64,000 bases of DNA, from NCBI GenBank assembly GCA_028673005.1, contig CM054118.1:87538964-87602963 (forward strand). Direction: 5' to 3'. The DNA is from Tanypteryx hageni (taxonomy: Eukaryota > Arthropoda > Insecta > Odonata > Petaluridae). Of the stretch, positions 56,705-64,000 are shown piece after piece. Position 1 is the stretch's first letter; each line of letters opens with the position of its first letter. The notes under the pieces were generated by a model that saw only the letters and a program-made list of their open reading frames with translations, did no database searches and was not told the DNA's origin. Position numbers and translations under genes: made by a program.

Positions 56705-56877
56705 AACCATCCGGCGGCAGTAGATGGGATTCCTTTAATAGTTGCCAAATAACTTGTCATCCGGCGGGAGTAGTTGAGATTCTCTTAAGAGCGGCCTAAT
56801 AACTCGTTATTCGGCGGGAGTAGGTGGGATTCTCTCAAGGGTGGTCTAATAACTCGTCATCCGGAGATTCTCTTAAC
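56705..56877 (+). repeat. 50-bp minisatellite array, forward, ~3.5 units
   Basis: CATCCGGCGGCAGTAGATGG and successive units, ending TCATCCGGAGATTCTCTTAA, where the SINE 5' half begins. Confidence 0.95.
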
Positions 56878-57038
56878 TGCTTAACGTCCCTTAACGAAGG
56901 ACGGAGCGCTGACTTTGCGCAGCCTCCTCAAATCACACAATTAGGGGACGGGACGATTCCAGGTTGAAAAATCCGACCTTCGCCGGATTCGATTCTGCGT
57001 GGAAGGCCAGAGCTCTAACCACTCCGTCACCCCACGAA
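56878..57038 (-). mobile_element. SINE 5' half (right part of a split SINE)
   Basis: On the minus strand: GGTGACGGAGTGGTTAGAGC (A-box region), a decayed B box (cf. GGTTCGAATCC), then CAGCGCTCCGTCCTTCG up to CAGTT. It ends where intact copies continue into the block preserved at 51404-51490. Confidence 0.75.
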
Positions 57039-58372
57039 GTGCGTGTGTGTGTGGGTGCGGCCGTGGTGCGCGTAGGCTCTAAATGAAGATGCAGTCTTTC
57101 GACGGATCGATGCAATAGAGTGAGAGGGAGAGAGAGAGAGCAGGTGCCGCTGGAAGGATTTGTTCGAGGGCGGCCGCTTTCGGAGGTGAAAAAGAGACCA
57201 TCTAATTTGTAGCGGTAGTGGATAGAGAAAGTTTTGGAAATTCATAGACGAAGGGGTTTTTAAAAAAAACGTTTAAGTTATTTCAACAACTTCCAGCGGG
57301 CGTGCGGGCGAGGAAAAGACCATCGGAATTCTTTATGTAAGCACTGCAGAAGCTAGAGAGAATATATAAGACGCCCACAGTTGCGTGCGTTCGTGCCCTG
57401 CGTGCTCTATCATGGCACTTTTAGATGATATCAAGAGCTGAAAGTTATCCACGCATAGCCTATCTTTGTTACGATCCAAAATCTCGGAAACATTTATTTT
57501 ATTTATCTGATTAGCACCGAAACAAATGCATGGTATATAAATTTACATTTAAAAATAGGTAGAATAAAAACTGAATCCATTATTCAAACATATGTCGGAA
57601 TAAAGCTTTTAGTAATCTTGATTCAAGGGTTTTTAATACATTCCGAATTGACTTAGAAATTAGTTTGATTTTGACAAAACTTGAAATTTCCAAATCTTCG
57701 ATAAAACGGATTTCCATGGCCAATTTTCCCATTGCCGCCGCATGGAAATTTGAGGGTTGTTTGTTTATGTGGTGACAAAATGTCTATAGACACGCTCTGA
57801 ATGTTAAATATTCTAATATATTCATAAATTTTAAAGCAAAGCTATGGAAACTCCACTAGTTATCAATTAAAGCACCGACATTTTGTGATCTATTGCATGC
57901 GAAATCATTAAATGAATATGAAATTATTCAAGAAACAAGTAGGCAATCGGGCACTTGGCGGAAATCACAAAACAAGAATGTGTTTGAAATTGATGGATAT
58001 GATACTATGCAGATAGGCAAAAGCTGTAATTTGGGAATAATTTTGAAACAGGAAAAAATTCTGCTATGACCGAGAATCGAAGCCGGATCTTCCACTTTCC
58101 GGGTGAATATTCTATCAGGATTTGAATGGGGAGAATATAGAAAGTGCAGATACATATTAAATTCACTTGGACGAAGTTTCTTGTAATGTTAATTCAACTT
58201 AAGAGTTTTTCTACTGGGCCATACCATGAAGAAATTTACCTTGCGTGGTGCGATTTTAAAATAAAGACAATTGGATTAATTGATTAATTTCATTTAAAGT
58301 TTATCAATTTGTCAATCGATGATGTGTCGAAATGTTTTGGTATAATCACTTTTCATCATTAATGTAGTGATA
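57039..58372. other. No recognisable gene
   Basis: A short GA-rich stretch at 57110-57145, otherwise AT-rich unique sequence. A tRNA-like word (GAATCGAAGCCGG) at 58075 is too weak to call. Confidence 0.35.
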
Positions 58373-59937
58373 CTAGGGGCTCCGCCCCTACGCACAACGC
58401 GCGTCAATCCCATGCCACGTTCCGCGAGGCGAATTCGTCCGCTGCCCGTCTGCAACCCTGAACATCCTCCTTTCGTCATATATTTAAGGTAGAAAATTAT
58501 ATTTAGCCTTATTATCGGGATTCTCTCTCCCTTCCTCCCACTCCCTCACTCCCTTCTCTTCCCCTCTCTCTCTCTACCTCCCTATATCCCTCCCCTCCTT
58601 TCCCAAACTTCCGCTTTCCCTCATTCTCTCCCTCCCTCTCTCCCCCATCTCTCTCTTTCTAATCTCTCTCCTTCTCTCTTTCACTCTCCCCTTTCCTCCA
58701 TATTCGCATCTCCGACCGTTACCTCAATGCGGTGCAAACGAAGAACATACGAAAAAGAAGAGTCAAAAGTCGAGAGTGCGAAAAAATGAGGAGCTTCGAC
58801 GAAAACAAACCCAATGTAGCGATCGCCCCCCCCCCCCCCCTCCCCCCACCTCCTCGGACTTTGTCTAGGTTCCCAGGACTACGCCTTAAAAAAAGACTCC
58901 GAACTGAATGGCAACCTCCCTTCGCCTCGCTGTTAGAACAGACGCTCGCAATATATAGTGCAAATGGACTACCCTCCCTCTCATCCCGTTCCAGTTTTCA
59001 ACTGCTTCCACGATGAGAAGGCAAATCAAGGTGTTTTCCGCAAATATTCGTCTAGTAAAAATGTTCCGGCTAAACGTCCGATCGTGACGTGCTACCCTCT
59101 TCCCTCCCCCTGCCCATCGTCTGCGCTTGCGCGTGTCGAGGAGATAAGACCCTTTTTCTCTCTTTTTACCTGGGGTCTACGCTACGAGAAGGTTGAGTGT
59201 GGCACCTGTCCCTGACGAAGATTCCAGTGCCGTTTCGAGTGAATATTGAAATCTATCCGCGTCGCAAGTTGACTGGTATTTTCTGTTAAAGAACTTTTGC
59301 TTTTGGGCTAATAAATGTTATTTGTTCATTGTGAATTTTGTTGTTTTTGCAGTCTACGATTGTATCGCTGCAGTAAGGAGGACGTTTAGTCTACGGTCTG
59401 CATCAAAGCATTTGTTGTGAGTCGATCAGATCAAGCTCAATAATTTATTCAGACATGGTTAATTTCATTGAAAGCGTCGACCCTTCGCAATCTTTAATTA
59501 GATTTCCATTTCCCTTTTAAAAGCTCTTTGATATGTTAGTTAGGATTTTTCAATGTTGCGCCTCAGAAAAATATGGTTTCTTTGCAATTAAAAACAAACA
59601 TTTACGCTAATAATAATTTTAATTTCGTCGTTAAAAATTAAAGTCTTCATTCTTTCATCTCCAAAACATTTTTATCCCGAGTTCGTATCTCAGTTTTGAG
59701 TAATATAAAAAAGCATGTTTAGAATGCCCCGAATTGAATCCTATGCCTTTCTTATGGGATATTGAAGTGGAACAATGATGTGGAGAAGACCCCTTAAAAA
59801 TTTAAATTGTTGGGATTTTCGATTTTTCCCGTTGCTTGTGACCTATGACCTACCAGCATGCCGACTTTCATAGCCCTTCGATAAGTAGCTTAGACACCTA
59901 GAAGGTTCGTACGCAAGATTTTTATATAATAGAGAGA
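58373..59937 (-). mobile_element. Probable non-autonomous Helitron, 1565 bp
   Basis: On the minus strand the 5' end is TCTCTCTATTATATAAAAAT and the 3' end is GGGGCGGAGCCCCTAG, a hairpin (GGGGC/GCCCC) running into CTAG. It is flanked by A on the 5' and T on the 3' side. TC...CTRR termini, a 3' hairpin and insertion between A and T are the Helitron signature. No Rep/helicase is present. The interior contains a CT-rich tract (58515-58700) and a poly-C run near 58827. An older relative lies at 42.1 kb. Confidence 0.65.
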
Positions 59938-60129
59938 TACAGGGATTAATTAATTTATTTAAATCGCTGTTTGAAAACGCAGAGCGCGCATCTAGTCTCC
60001 AGTTCCACGATCACGCTTATGTCCACGCGATAGCGATTTGAAATGGATTTTTAATTTATTAATTTTGTATTAGCTCATGAACAGCCGTTAACGGCCTTTT
60101 ACAATGAGCGTAATGACGTTAACAAAGAC

Positions 60130-60222
60130 GAACACATACAACAGTGCCCTTGGCAGGATTCGAACCCGCGACCCTAGCATTGGGAGCCAGACACGCTAAC
60201 CACCCCTCTACCAAGGCAGGCA
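60130..60222 (-). mobile_element. tRNA-like SINE head or tRNA pseudogene
   Basis: On the minus strand GCCTTGGTAGAGGGGTGGTT (A box), a variable anticodon-arm region, and GGTCGCGGGTTCGAATCCTG (B box), with CCAAGGGC nearly complementary to the 5' GCCTTGG. An acceptor-like stem therefore forms with one bulge, but the anticodon loop lacks T33, so a functional tRNA is unlikely. An (ACA)-rich and AT-rich segment follows. Confidence 0.6.
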
Positions 60223-60393
60223 AATTTTCTGCACTCGAGCCATTTTCGTTTCGCCAGCATCTCGATCACAGCGAACTAGTATCTCTTTTCCGTTCTATAT
60301 CTAATTCTTTCTGGTTAACTGTGCACATTTCATCACACACCTTCAAATATTTTAAAATTATTCATTGCTTTTGTTTTATAACACATTAGCTCA

Positions 60394-60827
60394 CGGATGG
60401 GCAACCTTTTCTGCTTGGAGGGCCGCATTGGTGGCAGTGAAACCTTCGGTGGGCCGCAATGGAAATTGTCAATACTTCGGCGGACTGGATTAAAGTTAAA
60501 TCGGAAGTTAATTAGAGATTTCTAGGTACCATATGACGGAAAATCAAGTTAAAATTAGGTTTTAGGGTTAACATTACAATATTAAGAATCATGATGGAAT
60601 TCAATCTTAGAAATACATTTGAAGAAAAAATATAAAAATAAATTATTTGAATCGAGAAATATTTATTAAGTTTAATGTTTAATGTTGGACATTTTAACAG
60701 TTTTTGCTCGATATAAAATAACATTTTGTGGGTAAATAAAAAAAATGAAAAAGGTTTTAAAAACTACGATGCACTGGTGGTGGTCTGCATAAAATTGTTA
60801 CGAGGGCCGCAGATCGGCCACCCCTAA
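60394..60827. mobile_element. hAT MITE, 434 bp, with 9-bp direct repeat
   Basis: ATTAGCTCA is present exactly at 60385-60393 and 60828-60836. The left end has CGGATGGGCAACCTTTTC, the right end in reverse complement TTTAGGGGTGGCCGATCTGC. Internal GGGCCGCATTGG and GGCGGACTGGATTAAA are shared with copies at 32.9 and 46.4 kb. hAT duplications are normally 8 bp, so one of the nine bases is probably coincidence. Confidence 0.85.
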
Positions 60828-60836
60828 ATTAGCTCA

Positions 60837-61480
60837 TCAGGGAAATCTTTTAATGGCCCGATTAAAAAATAAAAAAAGTACATTTCAATTTCAAATGAAA
60901 TATTTTTGTTCGTAAATGATCAACGAATCGCGTGTTTATTTACCAAAAAGAGCCTAAGCGACGATTTTTGCATCGATGCGTCGAATCCGCAGCGTGAGCT
61001 CCAAGTCGCCTTTTTATGCGATTCACGTGCCTTCGATCTTCGCTTCGCCGCGTTTCATTTGAAGCGATCTTATTCGTTTACTTCTAACTGCTGTAATATT
61101 AGATGAAAACTATTAATTTTTATCAAAGTGGATCTAATTGACGCTTCTCCTTCGTTTGGAACGCATTAGTTGACATCCTGTCGTGTCCCTTATCCCACAG
61201 TCCATCTCGCTTCTCTCATCCGAACGGAATTCTCTCGCTAAATCCCCTTTTGATTGGAAACTCCTCATTTGGAATAAGTGACACGAAACGACACCGAACG
61301 CCTTTCGTCCATCGCTTCTCCCTCCCTCCTTCCTTTTATCTCCTTTCCATTCGCTCTCCGGGTTCTCCTTCCTTGTCGTACGCCACGGGTGGGCTGGAGA
61401 GAGGGAGGTGAGGGAGTTAGAGGGGGAGGTGAGGGAGAGAGAGAGAGAGGAAAGAAGAGAGGGAGGAGTGCGTATTTTTG
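60837..61480. other. No recognisable gene; short GA-rich stretch
   Basis: A 66-codon frame at 60906-61106 has no domain. A GAGGGAGGTGAGGGAG repeat lies at 61395-61460. Confidence 0.35.
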
Positions 61481-61776
61481 GCTAATCAACCTCTTGGATT
61501 ATTATATCCATAACTCCTTCCACACCGAAAACACTCAGACAAGGGAGGAGGGAAACCCGGCGCTGGCATTAGCCTACTCTAAACGAAGAGCACCAAGAGG
61601 GCCAACGGCTTAACGTCCCTTCCGAAGGACGGAACGCTGAGTTTGCGCGGTCTCCTCAAACCACACATATAGGGGGCCGAGCGACCTTGGAAAAAAATCC
61701 TACTTTCGCGGGATTCGTGCCCGCTGCCCTTTAAAGCAGCCAGCGTCCTAACCGCTCCACCACCGGCACCCCCGAA
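61481..61776 (-). mobile_element. tRNA-derived SINE, copy at 61.5 kb
   Basis: Same order as the copy at 31.5 kb: right-hand head GGTGGTGGAGCGGTTAGGAC, a B-box variant (GGGCACGAATCCC), CAGCGTTCCGTCCTTCGG and the left-hand tail AATCCAAGAGGTTGATTAGC. The B box is mutated. Confidence 0.85.
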
Positions 61777-62470
61777 GTAAGGAAGGGAGAGAGAGAGAGA
61801 AAGTGAGAGAGGGAAGGAGGGGAGGTGGGAAGCGGAAGAGATAAGGAGGAAGGAAAGAAGGAAAGAGAGCCTCTTATATTTCCGTTCGCCCGTTCAGGTA
61901 ATATTGTGTCGTTGCTTGAACATTTATTCCCAATGTGGCAAATAAAGTATTCAATTATTAAAAAAATATATTTAGCAATATTCGAAAATCGAAAATATTA
62001 ATTGGTCCGAAGTAGAATTTGAGTGAATTCCACCATAGCCTACGTTTTTTCCTTGTCTCCCTCTCTCTCTCTTCGCCCTGAATAACTTAGTGTGAGGGCA
62101 CGTGGGAATCACGCCTCTGTCGCACGCTACCACCTTTATATCACTGCGAATTCACGAGCGTGCTCGAAAGTTCGCGTGTGCGATGGAGGCAGAGTGTGAG
62201 GCATGACTCTTAATGGGAATAAAGCAACTTACGGGTAATTTGGGAAAAGTTTATCGTGCTTCGAAACGGTTTTTCTTTAAGAAGTTTGATTTTTATTGAC
62301 GCAATAATAATCGCCGCAATAATAATCGCCGCATAGCCCGACACGAAGCATTACCCTTCCACCGGACGCCCGAACAGAGGCCAACGACAGGCGTTTATTG
62401 GAACCTCGCATTCGAACAATACACCATCTGGAGTAATACCACGCAACCGATGATGCGATTTCGAGGCCTA
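61777..62470. other. No recognisable gene; GA-rich start
   Basis: A GA-rich stretch at 61783-61870. CAATAATAATCGCCG is duplicated at 62301-62330. Otherwise unique. Confidence 0.35.
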
Positions 62471-62474
62471 ATTT

Positions 62475-62766
62475 GCTTTTTTATGTTTGTTTTTATGGAA
62501 TTTCTGGCTAATAAACCTCTTCCACAACGAACACAAGGGAGGAGGAAAATCCGGTGCCGGTATTAGCCTACTCTTAACGAAGAACACTAAGGGGGCCAAC
62601 TGCTTAACGTCCATTCCGAAGGACGGAGCGCTGACTTGCGCGGTCTCCTCAAATCACACAAGTAGGGGACGGGACGATCCCAGGTCGATAAATCCGACCT
62701 CCACCAGATTCGAACCTGGGACTGGTTCGTATAAGGCTCTAACCACTCCTCCACCGCCACCACGAG
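62475..62766 (-). mobile_element. tRNA-derived SINE, copy at 62.5 kb
   Basis: Head GGTGGCGGTGGAGGAGTGGT, B box GGTTCGAATC (intact GTTCGAATC), GTCAGCGCTCCGTCCTTCGG and a tail to TTATTAGCC. It lies only 700 bp from the previous copy and in the same orientation. Confidence 0.87.
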
Positions 62767-62929
62767 TCCGAATTTGCAGCAATAGAGAGTGGAGGAATTC
62801 TTCAAAGTGTAGTTCTGCCGTCCTTCCGGACGAGTGCCTTCTTTATTTCCATTTCGCTTCGATCACAGAGGAGAATGGAAATTAGGCACGGCTTTATTTA
62901 CATCTCGTTTTTGTTTCTCCGTGTTCCGC

Positions 62930-63060
62930 GCTGACGGCCGCGCCCCCTTCCTTCCCCTCCTCCGCTTCACTTCCCGTCCTACTCACCACTTCTCCTCCCA
63001 ATCCCTACTTTCCCAGGGCATACCCTCCCCTCTCGCCCGCGTTTTTTAAATTTCGGCCCG
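62930..63060 (+). repeat. CT-rich stretch
   Basis: CCCTTCCTTCCCCTCC-type low complexity. Confidence 0.7.
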
Positions 63061-63139
63061 GAGATTGGACTCCATCGGCGAGTTTGTCCTTCGCTCCCAT
63101 TCTTCATATGCTCTTTTGTTTATGCGAGCGTATGACGCG

Positions 63140-64000
63140 AGCACAATGTGTGTGAAAGGATAAAAAGAGAGGGAGAGAGAGAGAGCCTCGAGGCATCCGA
63201 GATGGCGAAAGAGTCATTTCGGTCCAAATGATTAGTGGAGGGAGAGAGACGAGGTGAAGTGGGGGGAATAGAGGGGAGGATACAAGGAGAGAGGGGAGAA
63301 GTGAAGGGGGTGTAGTGAGGGGGAACGATGATCAAGATATGGCGGAGAAGTAGCGGCGAGAGGAGGGGAAGGATGCTTGGAGGGTTGGGGTAGGCTGGGA
63401 GAAGTGGAGAATGCTGGGAGGGGTGGAGGAGGCATGAATGGGTGGAGGAGACTGGGAGAGGAGGAGGCTGGGATGGACGGAGGAGATGGGAGGGGTAGAG
63501 GAGGCTTGAAGGGGTGGAGGAGGCTTGAATGGGTGGAGGAGGCTTGAATGGGTGGAGGAGACTGGGAGAGGAGGAGGCTGGGATGGACGGAGGAGATGGG
63601 AGGGGTAGAGGAGGCTTGAGGGGGTGGAGGAGGCTTGAATGGGTGGAGGAGACTGGGAGAGGAGGAGGCTGGGAGGGACGGAGGAGCTGGGAGGGGTGGA
63701 GGAGGCTTGAAGGGGTGGAGGAGACTGGGAGAGGAGGAGGCTGGGATGGACGGAGGAGGCTTGAAGGGGTGGAGGAGGCTTGAAGGGGTGGAGGAGGCTT
63801 GAATGGGTGGAGGAGACTGGGAGAGGAGGAGGCTTGAATGGGTGGAGGAGACTGGTAGAGGAGGAGGCTGGGAGGGACGGAGGAGCTGGGAGGGGTGGAG
63901 GAGGCTTGAAGGGGTGGAGGAGACTGGAAGAGGAGAAGGCTGGGAGGGACGGAGGAGCTGGGAAGGGTTGTGGAGGCTTGAAGGGGTGAAGGAGGCTTGA
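63140..64000 (+). repeat. GA-rich minisatellite running off the window
   Basis: GA-rich from 63140. From about 63400 a regular array of ~19-bp units (GGTGGAGGAGGCTTGAAGG and variants GACTGGGAGAGGAGGAGG, CTGGGATGGACGGAGGAG) forms higher-order units of about 80-120 bp. Open frames (Gly/Arg/Glu/Trp-rich) in all phases are artefacts. Confidence 0.95.

Noticed and set aside
58040..58100. tRNA-like sequence (GAATCGAAGCCGG)
   Set aside because: Only the T-arm region resembles a tRNA; no A box or body shared with other copies was found. Similar weak words at 25760, 26050 and 30695 were also left out.
60144..60389. Frame beginning MPLAGFEPATLALGARHANH
   Set aside because: It is the antisense translation of a tRNA-like SINE head (B box and A box), a well-known spurious ORF type.
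63529..64000. Trp/Arg/Gly/Glu repeat protein
   Set aside because: GA-rich ~19-bp minisatellite with open frames in several phases.
1..64000. CRISPR arrays, operons, riboswitches and bacterial promoters
   Set aside because: Spliced transposon genes, SINEs, LINEs and microsatellites show this is animal nuclear DNA; no direct-repeat/spacer pattern exists.
1..64000. LTR retrotransposons or endogenous retroviruses
   Set aside because: No long terminal direct repeats, gag, protease or integrase motifs were seen; all RT fragments are of the non-LTR type.

Overview
This window reads as transposon-dense, AT-rich nuclear DNA of an animal, most likely an arthropod and probably an insect. The grounds are many ZMYM1-type hAT remnants, a PIF/Harbinger element with short introns, several Jockey/CR1-like LINEs, a tRNA-derived SINE family, long (TA)n runs and strongly strand-asymmetric CT/GA satellites. 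No host protein-coding gene could be recognised. Nearly every long open frame is either a decayed transposase or reverse transcriptase, or an artefact of low-complexity CT/GA repeats (Ser/Pro- or Gly/Glu/Arg-rich frames).

0-10 kb: a large inverted repeat (about 123-2644, arms about 1.2 kb) carries mirrored copies of a THAP-domain first exon and of a Tigger-like MITE. It is followed by two opposed hAT C-termini, a broken IS630/Tc1-type transposase, a pogo-like MITE, and a minus-strand LINE cleanly split by a 733-bp hAT element with perfect 8-bp target-site duplications (TSDs). 10-16 kb: a cluster of CACATTTACC/GGTAAATGTG motifs, a CT-rich tract, a 1433-bp hAT element that itself contains a LINE 3' end, a hAT MITE, and a pair of hammerhead-ribozyme-like cores. 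16-25 kb: a long decayed plus-strand LINE (ORF1, endonuclease and RT pieces) interrupted by a MITE carrying TATAAGACGCAC termini and by a 5'-truncated minus-strand LINE.

26-30 kb: the best preserved element, a 3961-bp PIF/Harbinger transposon with matching termini, a TCA TSD, a spliced transposase gene and a converging spliced Myb/SANT-like gene. The transposase lacks its middle part. 31-50 kb: SINEs, several hAT MITEs, a DDE_1/Tigger C-terminus broken by a second SINE, a hAT-like element, CT/GA minisatellites, decayed non-coding repeats, a small family of (TA)n-embedded elements one of which carries a hammerhead-like core, and a mariner-like fragment.

51-57 kb is the most unusual part. A SINE appears split into two halves about 5.4 kb apart. 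The intervening DNA is bounded by arrays of one 50-bp repeat, which recurs inside in the opposite orientation, where it is itself split by a 5'-truncated LINE. The block also contains a 165-bp-arm foldback and a perfect 48-bp palindrome. 58-64 kb: a probable non-autonomous Helitron, a tRNA-like SINE head, a hAT MITE with a perfect 9-bp duplication, two more SINE copies, and a GA-rich minisatellite running off the end. The layout is one of repeated nesting, so the relative age of many insertions can be read directly.
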